DNA of 64,000 nt from Flabesymbios commensalis. Lineage: Eukaryota > Annelida > Polychaeta > Terebellida > Flabelligeridae. A program made the position numbers and the translations under genes. The notes below the pieces were generated by a model that was given only the letters and a program-made list of their open reading frames with translations, was not told the DNA's origin and did not search any database. This document shows positions 36,349 to 49,241 of this stretch, one piece after another. The stretch is from the NCBI GenBank assembly GCA_964017125.1, contig OZ024914.1, forward strand, positions 32,598,137 through 32,662,136, in the 5' to 3' direction. Positions within the stretch are counted from its first letter, which is position 1. Each line of letters begins with the position of its first letter.

Positions 36349-39300
36349 TATATATCGTCGGCGTAGAATCAAAAGTGCGTATCTCCAAAATGCTAATTTT
36401 TCAGGAGAAGCAAAAAACTTCAGCATATTTGCAATTTTAATGTTTTCTCTGTAAAATTTGACACGAACCTAACCAATACTATTTAAATTATTATGTTAAC
36501 TATTTTTAAAATAGAAATTGATTTTTCGCGCTGTAAGGACAAAAAATTGGAGATAGGCAATTTGTGCATGACGACATTGACACTGATTGATGGAGATAGG
36601 CAATAATACCAACCAAGCAGTACCATTGAAAAACGTTAGGATTACGATATTTTTGGAAACCTTATGATTGAGAAACACAATAAAAACACAATCGAAACAA
36701 ATTATTTAGTGTGTGTCTGAAGGACCAGCTTCATATAACGCAAGGTTTTAAGAATTAAAAAAACAATGATATTTTTATCATGTTCATTCAGTCAATTCAA
36801 AGTATGTATCTATTGCAGAGTCTAACTTTATTGAAGAAAATTAATAACAACCAAATTGTCCTGCGCTACATGACACAGTCATGCATGAGCACATGAATAC
36901 GAGTTTGTACTCGTCAGTCAAAATTGTATCTCTTCCGACAGACAGAATCAAAACTTTAAACTCTAAAAAACGATCGTTGAATGCGTAAACATCCCGAGGC
37001 AGACCAGATTTTAACTGCTTGAAATCATCATATAACTTTTTTCTTTTATTTTATGACACAGTCTGAATCGGCAAGTCAAAAATTTAAACTCTAAACAACG
37101 ATCTCAGCGTATAACACACAAGAGCTACAGAGCTACAATTCTTCAACAATAACTATATTTCATGCTTTTCGTTTACTGTACAAGCAATAGTACAGATGCT
37201 AAGGCGATGTGGAGTTCAGATTGTAATAAAAGCACCAAATTTCACACACGTGTACATTTTGATGTCTTGAATGAGATAAGAGAAACACTCCAATCAATTT
37301 TGACCCGTAAAATGGCCTAACTCGCATGTTTCAAAATGGCCGCGAAATCAAATTGAATCGGGTTTGTTTAAGAAATCTAGATTTGTTCTCTGCATTTTAT
37401 GATTCAATTTGCTTTTATGTTTTCTATAACTGTGTCTCAGTATGTCTGGATATATTTCTGATGCTTATTTAACCCGAAAACAGCCCGAATTAGCATAGCG
37501 GAATTATCATACTCAAATATGTCATTAAAGTTATAATTTTAATTTGTACAGTTTATTTGACTGTAGACACCACTTAATTAAAGCTAAAATATCATGTAAG
37601 TAGTCAAATATCTGCCAATTTGGATAACGAAATTCAAAATGGCCGCCAACATGATCATATTTAAAAAGTTAGGTCAAACTATAATCTACATGATAATAGT
37701 TTTTATTCATGATAATAGTTTATTGGACTGTATACACTACTATGTAATTAATCAAACATCCGCGATATTTTTGTTATAATTATGTAAAGCGTTCTTCATT
37801 TTCTGACACGAACACATCAAGGTACATTTTTTTACATAAGATGCCCGCACAAAGCGCTCGTCAACTGTGTGTGGGATTGCATTTAAGTTTGCAATGAGAG
37901 TTCTTAAGAAACTTTAGCAATATGAATAACACAAATGTATTGCAAATAAACTAGGTTTGCACTTTTTTACTTAAAATTGTTGATGTAAATAACATTTTAC
38001 ACCATCATCAGTTTTGTTAATTAACATAGTGTAGGTCTAGCTTGTTTATTCTCTTTTATAGGCAATATATTATATTATACCTTATTGTCTAGCTGAGATG
38101 CGGATTGTGGGGATAATGAACATACTGCGTTTGAAACTTAAGATACTTATTATTAATCCATCTCAAATTCCAGTTATGTCAGCCTTTGGATTGGTAAAAA
38201 AGCCTCAGAGAGTCGGGGAGAGCCAATTTATTATAAAATATACTTGAAGCTTTAACTACTGTAATACTTTTGAAACCACCAGACAGGTACAGCTCAAGTT
38301 TTATGTAGAATACATATAGGAGAGATAACACATCATATAGGAGATAACAAACATCAATGTGCATATCACAAGCTTGTAGCAGGCAGGTCGGTCCAGGTGT
38401 TGTATTCTACCCCCGACCAATCGAAGAGTGGTTCGGCCTGTCACATGACGCGATCACCGCCGTCATCCAGTTGTTATTTAAAGTAGGGGGTAGAATAAGA
38501 GACTTCAGGGGGAATTGTGTCACCACAGCATCACCGTACATGTAGCTGGCTATTTAAAGCTATCTGGAATTTTCGCACTTTTTGTAGGCCTTACTAAAGG
38601 CGAAATTGGTGGCCCACTATTGTGTATGTTTTTGTTGAAAATTCAAAAAATCGGGGACCCGCTACTTTGTAAGTGAAGCCTCAATCGCCTGTTAGCGGTT
38701 ATAAACTTGAATATTTAGATATGGTATAAAGATGATAAGATATTATTGACAAAGATACAAAATATGCCAAAATTGACAATTTTCGTGAAATCACAAGATG
38801 TAATCACAATATCTTCATTCCACTTTGCTCATGGCAGCCATTTTGAAAATATGCAGATTAGGATAATTTACGTCTTTGGTTACATACGTTTTATCTTCAA
38901 CGAAGAAAATCATTCGCACATGCTGTTTGAGGCCATTTTGAACTCCGCTATTCTAATTTGAGTGGTTTTGGGGTTGTAGAATAATCATAAATATATCTAA
39001 ATATTATACTAAGATTCAGTTGGACGAGTCATGGAAGTAGCCTGAATAAAATCACAAAATACGGAGAACAAATCGAGATTTGATGTGAACAAAAAAAAAC
39101 ATTTTAGTTTTACTTTGCGGCCATTTTAAAATATGCAAATTTGGACATTTTACAGGTCAAAATCGAGTGGGGGTGTTCCTCTTCTATGATTTAGGAGATG
39201 AAAAGGCACCTGTGTGTGAAATTTTGTGCTTTTATCACATTCTGAACACCATGGTGGATTTTTGGACCTTAGCACCTGTAGGCCCTACTACAAGGGGTAT

Positions 39301-39814
39301 GCAAACCACAACTACAGATGAGGCAATTCATCGTCGAATGCATGACTAACCTGTGTATGACTTAAATCCTGGTAATTTCGTGTTTTATAAATGAGTACAA
39401 TTTTTATCCATTGAATCAGAATGAAAATAATGGTCATTATAATTTTGTAATGCCATTTTACTACAAACTCGCGTGAATCCTTACACATCATAGGCACTTT
39501 TGATTATTCATATTTCACTGCCTATGTCCACATTCCACACATAAATGGACATACGCAATTATGACTCTTCGTAAATGACAGATTCGAATTTTTGATTCTT
39601 CAGATCCTGTACATAGGCATTTTTGAATCTCTGCGAATTGAGCAGTTGGAGATACGCATTTATGAAAAACGGCCACAGACACGTAGTAACGTTGCCATGG
39701 CAACCAATATTTTTTCTCAAGGTGCCCCCTCTGGTATATTTTCAGAAAATTTGAAAAAGTCAAAATTGTCAATTTTGGAGATACGCACTTTTGATTCTAA
39801 GCCGACGATATATA
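36349..39814. mobile_element. Inverted-repeat element, host of a nested element
   Basis: Ends 36349-36391 and 39772-39814 are inverted copies: TATATATCGTCGGC, TAGAATCAAAAGTGCGTATC, TCCAAAAT, differing by one base in 43. Subterminal fragments (GGAGATAGGCAAT, GGAGATACGCATT) recur at 36547, 36592 and 39649. A second element occupies 37210-39252. No transposase seen. Confidence 0.85.
37210..39252. mobile_element. Nested inverted-repeat element, about 2.04 kb, non-autonomous
   Basis: Ends about 37210-37425 and 39030-39252 are inverted, diverged copies sharing GTTCAGA, GTAATAAAAGCACCAAATTT, CAATTTTGACCCGTAAAATG, AAAATGGCCGC and GATTTGTTCTC words. The end motif TTCAGNNTGTRATAAAAGCACCA resembles the ends of the element at 29884-34019, so both may belong to one superfamily. 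Inside are several AAAATGGCCGCC words and a smaller inverted pair TATTCTACCCCC / GGGGGTAGAATA (38402-38498). No coding region. Confidence 0.75.
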
Positions 39815-41005
39815 GTTCTATGAAGAGGGTTTATGTAGCCTATACCAGTGACCTACGAGTACACTTTCATCCCGGTCTGTGATATTTGTACAGAAATAAC
39901 TCATTCCGAGTTGAGTAAAGAGGACATTGGTTTCGTGTATCAACCTGTTGCGGCCGGTCTGTTATCTGAATCCTCAGTTTTGCATCACCAGTCACCTGTG
40001 TAGCGGATCACGTTACGCGCTTAATTCGCGGTAAATTACCAAATCATTCACATGTTTAAATCATGAGCTGTGGCCACCCTGTATCTATACATCCCAATCT
40101 CGGCATCAACTGGTTACACATTCAGCCATAGTTAACCACCTGTCAAAGTTGTTCTTACCATTTTAATGTCTCTAAGGAATGTTCGGAGCCATTAAAAACT
40201 CTCGCTCACCAATTATACCGAGTGAGTCTATCACGTGGCTGGGTTAAATTAATCACCACCCGTGAATCAGATGATATTAAAATAATTGCAAAATTGGCAT
40301 AACAAAAATAAACAATTTCTAATTCTGAAAATATCATACTTTGGCCGAATATTCCTAGGGTAAATACGTTGAAACATCTTTGATGAAAGAAATGTCACAA
40401 TTAAAAGAAGCCATAACCATGTAATTATTAATCACGTTCAAGTTCAAGTAATCAAGTATTAGTTAACTAGAGACTTTGACCTTTTATGAAATTTAAAATC
40501 AGTGTTTCTGGCTCTGAAAAAGTTGGAGTCTGTCAGGCAATATGAATATTCTGACTCCAAATCTGGTGTTGGAGTCAGCACGCAGGGGGGTGGGGGGAGG
40601 ACGGTCCGGGGAAATGCCCCCTCCGGGAATTTTTGTTTTCAGAGAAGGCTTTAGGTGGCTTCTAGAGATATCTAAATTTACATTTCAAGCTTTGGCACAA
40701 CCCATTTTTCACTAATGAAACACTGAGAAATAGCTCTGGAAATGATTTCTGAAAATTGTTGTCAGAATGGAATGTTTTTCCGTCAGGGGGGAAGCTTGTC
40801 GTCAATTCTGACGACATGACGACAGATCAGAAACACTGAAAATACGTTGAATATTAGTTCTTATCCTTGGTTCTATAAAACGTGTGTTTTTATACCATCT
40901 GGTAGCGATTTCTGTGACGACAGTTTAGAGATTGATTAATACTAGCCCATATAATATCAGCATGCTAGAAAACAACAGTCTTTAATATAAACGGCCCAAA
41001 ACAAA
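39815..41005. other. Gene-free stretch with a G-rich tract
   Basis: Guanine-rich segment at 40576-40612 (runs of 6, 6 and 4 G) followed by CCCCCTCCGGG. Otherwise nothing recognised. Confidence 0.4.
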
Positions 41006-41345
41006 CCCCAGCAAACAAGATACGCTTAGTCAATTTTGTTTTAAAGTTGCATAACTTTCTGCGACGTTGGACCAACGCTGGCTCAACACCTCGTGTTTGA
41101 TGGGATAAAACAAGGTAACTGTATCCCTGATTGTATAGATAACGCTCCATTCCCAGCAAACACGAAACGTTCACCCAGCGTCTACGACGCTGGCCCAACA
41201 TTACATCAGGACTGGGTGAATGCCTGGTTTAACTGGGTAAACATGCGCCGTTGATTCTAGCAAATAAGAGCCGTTGATCCAATGTTGTTTTAATGTTAGG
41301 CCAGCGTCGTAGACGGTGGACCACCATTGAAACAACACCGGGGAA
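41006..41345. repeat. Cluster of three long-hairpin copies
   Basis: Copies at 41006-41105 (worn), 41152-41239 (CCCAGCAAACACGAAACGTT ... left arm shortened) and 41261-41345 (TCCAATGTTGTTTTAATGTT ... GTCGTAGAC centre). Confidence 0.7.
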
Positions 41346-41474
41346 CTGTCAGCGACGTCGATCCAACATAAACCCATATAAAATTCAAATTGTTATCCAC
41401 TTCAAGTTGTGTCTCGCTACCGCGACCACCATTGCATTTTTACATTTTTTAATGACAAACACTTACAGATAGGT

Positions 41475-41655
41475 TTAACCCTTCAACCGCCAAATTATTC
41501 AATTTGAAAATTATTCAGATTTGACAAAAGGGATGTTAACTCTTTTCAAATCTTGCTGGTTGATGTCAAATTTGTTCTTTAACATGTTTAAAATGTTGTA
41601 CTTAATGTGCTAATAAAAAATGAAAAATATGCGGCACCGGCGGTTAAAGGGTTAA
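41475..41655 (+). mobile_element. CACTTGAAG-type TTAA MITE lacking its hairpin
   Basis: TTAACCCTTCAACCGCC at the left and GGCGGTTAAAGGGTTAA at the right, with the hairpin segment absent compared with the copies at 3787 and 24533. A loose hairpin fragment (CCACTTCAAGTTGTGTCTCG) lies just upstream at 41399. Confidence 0.65.
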
Positions 41656-41712
41656 ACGGCAGTAGACACTGGTAGACGCGATTAGCACTCAAAGGGTTTA
41701 AGCAGCACATAT

Positions 41713-41822
41713 CCCAGCAAGCACTCGACTTCAACCCGATGCTGGTTTAATGTTGGTCCACTGTCTGCGACGCTGGCCCAGCATTAACCCAGCATTGGTT
41801 AAATGTGGCGTGTTTGCTGAGT
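41713..41822. repeat. Long-hairpin family copy
   Basis: CCCAGCAAGCACTCGACTTC at the left, GTGGCGTGTTTGCTGAG at the right. The inner arms GATGCTGGTTTAATGTTGG and CCCAGCATTAACCCAGCATT pair well around TGTCTGCGAC. Confidence 0.8.
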
Positions 41823-41843
41823 AGGCTCAAAGTTGACAGTGTT

Positions 41844-41952
41844 CCCAGTAAGCACAAAACATTTGTATAACATTTATACAATGTTGGACCAACGTCGAAG
41901 ACGTTGGGCCGACATTGTGTAAATGTTATACAAATGTTTTGTGTTCACTGGG
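41844..41952. repeat. Long-hairpin family copy, ACATTTGTATAAC subtype
   Basis: The arms pair over about 50 bp around GTCGAAGAC. Both arms carry ACATTTGTATAACATTT, which most other copies lack, and both ends read CCCAGT rather than CCCAGC. Confidence 0.85.
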
Positions 41953-42915
41953 TAATTGCTGGCATGCGTGATGGACGGTCCGTCCCTTTTGTTGCGTATG
42001 GAAGACCATACTAAAGCTGATCAGATGACTTTGGACAGGTATAGAAAGTAAGAATTTCCACTTGACCGGTATCGCGGTATTATATGATTTTTATCTGAAA
42101 GACCTATGAAAACCTATAATTTTATATCGAATAGGCTAAACCTATAAATCAAATTGTTATGAAAAAAAAACATAAAACCTATATTGCGCCTACATCATGT
42201 GAATTTTTTTTTCAGAAGGTTTATAATGTTTTGTGTCGAGTTTTTAGGCCTGAGTGGGCCTATAATATAATATATAATAAATAGCTCACAGAAAAGAATA
42301 AGCGCAAATGTATATTTTGTTTCCTTCAAAAATAATACTTGCTAAGCCGCAAAATTTTCTATGACCTTGTTTTTTTCTGATCTCAATTCTTCTTGTCAAC
42401 ACGATTGATACGTACACGCATTTTTTTTATTGGGGGGGGGGGGGTCATCATCTACTATCAAACTAGTGGTCGTAAGATATACTTACATCACATTAATTGT
42501 ATACCTTTAAATTTTTAGACTAATCGCGTTGTTCCTAAACATCATTAGGACTATGTCATCCACCAGTACTATGTCACCCAACTAAAGGCTCAGTTGGAAT
42601 TAAAACAATATTTTTTTATTGTTCTGCTTTAAATGTTTAAGTGAACTGGTTGACGAACAGAGATTGTAAAACTGTCTGCGTGATTATCTCAAGTGTGATT
42701 TATCCATTGACAAATGTGACCAAGTGAACAGGGCATCTCGTTAATCTGTATATTTATACCATCACTATCAACATGGCAAGCTATCAGATACAAAGTCGAA
42801 AGTGTACTGTCGACTTTGTAGCTCATAGTTTTCCATACACCGGATAGATTTTTGCGTTGCATTCATCAGCGCCACGTCGCCCACGTGACGAAAAAACCCG
42901 AGACAGTGATGCCTC

Positions 42916-43024
42916 CCCAGCAAATACAAAACATTTGTATAACATTTATACAATGCTGGACCAACGTCGAAGACGTTGGGTCAACGTTGTATAAATGTTA
43001 TACAAATGTTTTGTGTTTGCTGGG
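42916..43024. repeat. Long-hairpin family copy, ACATTTGTATAAC subtype
   Basis: Nearly the same arms as 41844-41952 (CAAAACATTTGTATAACATT and its inverse, centre GTCGAAGAC). The ends are CCCAGC and GCTGGG. Confidence 0.85.
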
Positions 43025-44740
43025 TCGCACGGTTCTCAAGCCCTCCAATGCGTCTTTGATGTGTTCCTCTCGTACATAGCATAGCATGAAGATTTATTGT
43101 ATTATTATCCAAAAACAATAAAATGATTTTAATGCGGAAATAACAGTTTCTCATTCAACATAATAATCCAACAGGTTTGTAATCATTTCTGGGCCTCTTC
43201 ATATCTGACAAATTATAGTAGGATTTGTTTATTCGCCTCATCAGCCGTCTCTACTTTACTGATTACCGGTACCGTACGTCCTTATCTGAAGTAGGACAGT
43301 ACTGAAGGTGGCAGACATAATTGTGATAACATAAATGCTTATCAAGTCAGTAGATTGTATTTCTCAGGTGTGTCCACACGGATATAATATTATGTTGGTT
43401 AAATGGTGTAGGTTTCAGACATAGGCCTTTTATATTTCAAATATAAACAAATCATTGTAGGCCTTTTGCTGTACAATATCTTCGGGAGAAATCTTCGGGG
43501 GGGGGGGGGGGAGGGTATGACAGATTTCGAATCAGCACGTCGGACGTGGGTATTGTTTTTTTCCGGGTAGGCCTAAACTACTTTGACATTTTATTTGGTA
43601 AATATCATTTTCATACTGCGTACGAATACCAAGTTGGTCCCAGAAATGGTTGGCGAAGCTTTAAATTACTACAGGTAGGCGAACATATGGATCTGTACAT
43701 ATGACACCATACTAGCTACCCCCCTCCCCTACTCCCCACCCCCCCCCCACCCTCCCGCTCGGACCATGATCTGATGAATTGATTTCACGCCTATTAACAA
43801 GCAGAAACTTGTACCGTTTTAGAGTCACTGATCGTAACGTCGCTGTTGGACTTTCACCCAATAAAATACCAAAGTTCAAAAACGAGTCTAAGCGTGAAAT
43901 TACAAGTTTAGGTAGGTCTGTTGTAATACAGAGGAAGCAGGCGGTTCAAAAATAAATATTGCATTTAATGATGGATGTGAATAAACTCGTTTCTGAAATG
44001 TAAAATAAAGAGACAGTATGGCCTACTGTGATTGGCATGTTTTATGAAATGTTTCCAGACATGAGTTGATGTAGGCCTACCAATGTAATTTCAAAAATCT
44101 TATTATACTAGAAAATATTTAATCATTATTTTAATTGTGCTATTTAGAAATCCCAATATATAATATATTTAACACCAACAGAAAAAAGACATTCGACTGT
44201 TTCCGACATATCCACAAGACGTTGATCCTATGTTGGGTTGATGTTGGCCCATTTCTCCATATTGTGTTATTTTTTTCCACGTTTTTTTTGTGGGAATATA
44301 AACCTCCGTTTCATTATAACCCTATAATCCATGTAGGGGACTAATATGTGGCGTTTATCAGTTTATAACCATGATAACAAAATGCCAAAATGCCGTCAAC
44401 ATCCCCCGCACGCCTGCGAAATATATACCTTATGAAATATATATCATAAGGTAGGTTAAAGGTCGTAAACCCAAAAGGCCGATCTCATCCCATGGGGGAT
44501 GTATGCGTGCAACATAAAAGAAATCCCCAAATTGGTTTCAGAGATGTATTTTATCATATTATGCATTATATAACTTAATGTACTGTTCATTTTAATGGCG
44601 CATACGTCTACATAGACTTACTGTCGTCATTATAATTATATCTATCTTCTGTACATGTCTCTTTACAGGTATTTGGTTATTATCATGTTTTGCGGACACA
44701 GAATATATTAAAGAGAAAGCTCGGCCGGGTGCGAGGGTCT
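43025..44740. other. Gene-free stretch with G- and C-runs
   Basis: G-run at 43498-43513 and C-rich tract at 43719-43758 (candidates for G-quadruplex or triplex DNA). A long-hairpin remnant (CACAAGACGTTGATCCTATG) lies at 44214-44254. No gene seen. Confidence 0.45.
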
Positions 44741-44812
44741 GTCCGTCTGCTATTCTGACTTAAGAGATAATAGGTGCACCTATTATCTCTGAAGTCAGAA
44801 TAGCAGACGGAC
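44741..44812. repeat. 72-bp near-perfect palindrome without a loop
   Basis: Arms 44741-44776 and 44777-44812 are reverse complements with a single mismatch (core GTCCGTCTGCTATTCTGACT). The centre is GGTGCACC. Confidence 0.9.
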
Positions 44813-44839
44813 ATGCTGATGTCACCAAAATCTCTATTC

Positions 44840-45729
44840 CTGTCACTGCCCTTGAACACATTCCACATTTTTTCGTCACCCTTGAGGGCCTCTCCATAGC
44901 TCTTTAATGCCTCTTTGTCATCTTTTAGCGCTCCCCGTCAAACTTTAACCCCTTTTCTTGCCCTTTAATGTCTCAACTCGAGCTGAATACATCTCTGTCG
45001 CCCTTTAATGCCTCGTCGTCACAATTTAAGGTATTTCCGTCCCTGTTTACCACCTCTCCATTGCCCTTCAACACCTCCCCATCACCCTGTAAAGCGTTTA
45101 CGTCGCCCTCAAATGCCCCCAATTTGCCCTTGAACACATCCCCATCACCCTTAACATCTTACCGTTGCCCTTTAACGTCTTTTCCTTGTCCTTCAACACC
45201 TCTTCGTCGCCTTTTAACGCTTCTTTGCCAACCTTTAACACAGGTTCGATGTTCCTAAAGGCTTCCCCATTGACTTTAAACTCATCCCCTTCGTTGAGTT
45301 GAGCATCTCCCCATCACCGTCAAATGCCTATTCATCGCCATTTGATGTCTCACTGTCAGGTTTAATGCATCTCTATCGCCCTATAACACATCTTCGTCAC
45401 AATTTAAGGTATTTCTTTCGCTCTTTATTCACCACCCTTTAACGCGTCTACGTTGTCGTCTAATGCCTCCCAATCGCCCTTCAACACTTTCCCATGCCTC
45501 TTTGTAGGTACCTTCATTGCCTTTTAACACCTCTCCATCGCCTCTCTCTTAACACCTTTATTCGCCTCTTTGCTGCCCTTTAACGCCGCTTTATCGCTGT
45601 TAAATGTGTTCTCATTGCCCTTCAACACCTCCCATTGCCTTTTAACACCTACTCATGGCCCCTTAATGCCTCTGGGCCACAATTTACCACCTTCTCACGT
45701 TTTAACGTCTCCCCATCGCCCTTGAACTG
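44840..45729 (+). repeat. Degenerate 24-bp minisatellite, pyrimidine-rich
   Basis: About 35 degenerate copies of a unit like CCCTTTAACACCTCTCCATC. Because 24 bp is eight codons, one frame stays open for 96 codons (44968-45258) with an eight-residue PFNTSPSP-like period. Stops in the rest and the lack of splice context argue against coding. Confidence 0.8.
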
Positions 45730-48000
45730 GGATGGTTGCTAGCTGTAATACTTTTCGCACCCGCCTGGGATGGTTGCTAGTGGTAGTACTTTTCACACCC
45801 ACCCCGAATATTCCTCGAAATTTCGTCAATACATTCCGTTTGTTTCCTCGTGGGACCACATGTTCGATATCGACATCGATCACGACCAGAACACGTCTTT
45901 TTCATCACAAGTATATTGCTAGACATTTTAGCTCTTGTGGTGCCATTGCATTATGGGTACCTGTACAGTTGAACAGCTGGAATAGCTCTACCCCATCTTT
46001 TATTTGGTCAGTCCTAAGCTGTCTACAGACCGATCACGGCGATCAATCTATACCACTATTCCCCCTTTTGGATTATGCAGGGGTACTGGGATGGGGCAGG
46101 TCATTAGGGATTTGTTCCGTCTGCTGCATGCTTTATGGCACTGCACTGTTTTTATTGTATTCCAATGTCACTTAAAGGTATATTCTCGTATAAAATGTTT
46201 GGATTCAATATTATACCTGAATGTTGGGAGCTACATGGATTGTGAGGAGCATTAAAGTTACAAAGTTTTACACCTAAAAAATAGATAAACATGAATAATA
46301 ACTTGAATACATCCCATTCAGGATTTTTTTTTCTGATAGTCTAGCTGACTTTATTTTTTTTACTGAATTTTATTTTGTATTTAATTTCTGTTATTTTTTA
46401 AATATATAATCCAATACAGCATCAAAGTATTTTTTTTAGATCAGCTTGTATTTTTTAAATATATAATCCAATACAGCATCAAAGTATTTTTTTTAGATCA
46501 GCAGCACTTACAATAACTAAATCTGTTTAAGATTTGTAAAAGATGGACGATGATAGGCGACTATTAAAAAAAATCAGTCTGCTTAAAATGTCCACGGAAT
46601 AAAACGTGAGACGTCATACTGTATAACTTACAGGTGATAAGAGTGTTTTATCTAGCTCCTAATATTATCAAAATTATATCTTCAGGTGTAATATTGCATC
46701 CAAAATTGTGACGCGAATGTAGGCCTACATGTTATTATCAGTGCCAAAAAAGGGACGTTAAGCAATAATCTACTACTACTAGGCCTACTGCTACTACTAC
46801 TAGTGGCTAATCATACAATCAAATAGCAAAAAATCACCCACTTATAACCCAATGAACTGATAATGAGGAAATAAATCACCAGGATTCTATTGTTTGAATT
46901 TGGTATCAGGGTTAGCATCGGGAATTTTATCTTTATTATTTAAAATGTTGACATAATTATAATAACTGATTTGTGAGTTTTCTAATATTTTCCGTATTTT
47001 GTTTTCAGACTTTAAATTATTTGGACTGTTTGCTGTAGAAAAGATTACGTGTATGCTTATGAAATATGGTTGATGATCTAAATTGTATTAAATGTATAAA
47101 AATTACCTGAAAACGAGTATTTTTTTCTAATTTTCTTTTTACAAATTGTATCCAAAAGTAATGTTATAAATACAGTATGTGAATAAATAAATCAGAAATA
47201 ATAAGATTGTGATGACTATTTTGCTAACAGAAAAAATAATGCTTTTTAATATATCGAGTACAGTTATACTATTATAACGTGAATGTATATATTGTATAAA
47301 ATGATTTTTAAAATAATGTACCGTGAAAAAGTCAAAAGGTAGGCAGTAACTTCTCACTTTAAAAAATATACCTGAAAGTAAACTATTGCCTTTTGTCTAA
47401 AGTACGGCTCTGTACGACATGGTACAAATTAAGGAACTAGTTCTAAACAACATACTACTATTACTAAGTAAGGTTATCAACTTTCAATTCACAATTTCAA
47501 GTGGTTATAAGGTTAAAATATAATGTGATGTGTTTTGCACCAATTTGGATTACACACAAATTCTTCACGAAATTTCGGTATTTATTACCCTATATTTTAA
47601 AATACAGTGTATATGATTAGCTTCCAAAATCACCTAAATGCCGAGAAATTCTTCACGAAATCTTGGTAATTTTGAGTCATATTACATTACATACAAATTA
47701 CTATAATTTAGCAATGAAAAATAGCTTTAAATGTTTCTTTAGAGAATGAAAAGCCAAAAAATCTTCAATGTACTCCATAAGAATGGGGTAATTTTTGAAG
47801 TGACCATTTTAAAAGACCGCTATAATGCAATTCCATGTGCGTCACTGCAGATTATGTGCTCACGGGCTGATTTTGACTGAGGATAGGTCGCGAAACAGGG
47901 TGATACTCATCATCAACTGTTCACCCTTATTTCATAATGGTATTATTTTTAGTTTTAATTTATTAAGTTTAGTGGGCTAACATTTTTATATATGTTATTT
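45730..48000. other. Gene-free, AT-rich stretch
   Basis: A short direct duplication GGGATGGTTGCTAG (45728 and 45768) and a 147-aa open frame at 45732-46175 without recognisable content. From 46260 it is AT-rich with nothing seen apart from the tandem duplication at 46389-46503. Confidence 0.4.
46389..46503 (+). repeat. Tandem duplication of about 60 bp
   Basis: TATTTTTTAAATATATAATC ... GTATTTTTTTTAGATCAGC occurs twice head to tail with almost no change. Confidence 0.85.
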
Positions 48001-48720
48001 TGTAGCGGATATCTCGGATCACATGCAAACATTTAAATTTAGTAATAAAAAATATAAGCCCCTGTAATTATATTTACAAGTTAGTTAAGCCGAAACATAT
48101 TTAAAGCCTTATATGACCAACTATGTATTTCAGGATATTTTGGCCAGTAATTTTGATGTTGGCCATTTTGAAAATCAGTCATATTGGCAATTTTAGTACA
48201 AGATAGGCTCCTGATACATGATAGCTCCCTCATGAACGAAATGATCTTATTAGAGAAGTGTCCTGCGAGTATACCAACCGTAAATTCATATGTTCAGTGG
48301 TATTTTACTGAAAAATAATATAACTTGGAAATCGATAAAAACAGCTTTAACCGATTCCTTGGCTATGCAAATATATGATAAGCCAGAACATCTTTCCAAG
48401 TAGATTAATAGCTAATAGGAACATTTATGCGTTTCAAGATATTTAGATCTGTCATTTTGAAGGCGGTCATTATGATAATCGTCCATATCTGAAATTTCGT
48501 CCCTAGGAGAGGTTCTTGAACAAAATGATACACATGAAGGGATGTGTTACAGAAAAATATTATAATTTAGCAATCAAATTTATTTTTAATCGATTCTTGG
48601 TTATGAAAATGTTTGATTAGCCACAAAAATCATCTTTCTAAGTTAATCAATAACCAAGATATCATCAATTATGTATTTCAGAAGATCTCAGTACTTTTGA
48701 CGGGGGCCATTTGCAAATAA
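48000..48720 (+). repeat. Diverged tandem units of about 270 bp
   Basis: Units share GGCCATTTTGA-like, CATGAACGAAATGAT / TTGAACAAAATGAT, TAACTTGGAAATCGAT / TAATTTAGCAATCAAA and TCTTTCYAAGT words. Probably the interior of a non-autonomous element that extends to about 49240, where GCGGCCATCTTGGAAAATGG lies. Its ends were not matched. Confidence 0.5.
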
Positions 48721-49241
48721 TTGTGTCCCATCATATCACGTGTTAACATGCTGATTCTGACTCAGTAGAGATTCTACACTGCCACCCGTAGACACTGTTA
48801 TTCTGCGTGCTAAATTGTGCAGATGGGCTGACCTCACATTTCCCCCACTCTTTTTTTTCAGCCTATCGTAGTTTTCTTGTGATTAGCGGTTTACAAAACG
48901 CTGTCCTGCTAACCGTTCTCTGATTGACTGGCGCATATTCGTCAACCAGCGGTCAATGGTGGGGTGTTCCTCATGCACAATTTGAAATGGCTGGTTTCAG
49001 TGTGTGGTTGGAGACAGAACACTGAGAATGAATGTATAGAGATTCCTGAACAGCATGATACCAACCATGGAGGGTCCCGGGGGAGAGGTGGTGCATGTAG
49101 TCCTATTATATCATGGACTACCCATAGTTTTTTGAGATATGACCACTTAATCATGGCAATAGATAAATAGCGGCCATCTTGGAAAATGGCGTCATAGGTG
49201 AATCCCACACACTTTTGACCTTGTGGTCTCATCACCACCCC

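Noticed and set aside
45732-46175. 147-aa open frame, longest in the window
   Set aside because: Unusual composition, a short direct duplication at its start, no domain, and open frames on the opposite strand too. Chance is the simplest explanation.
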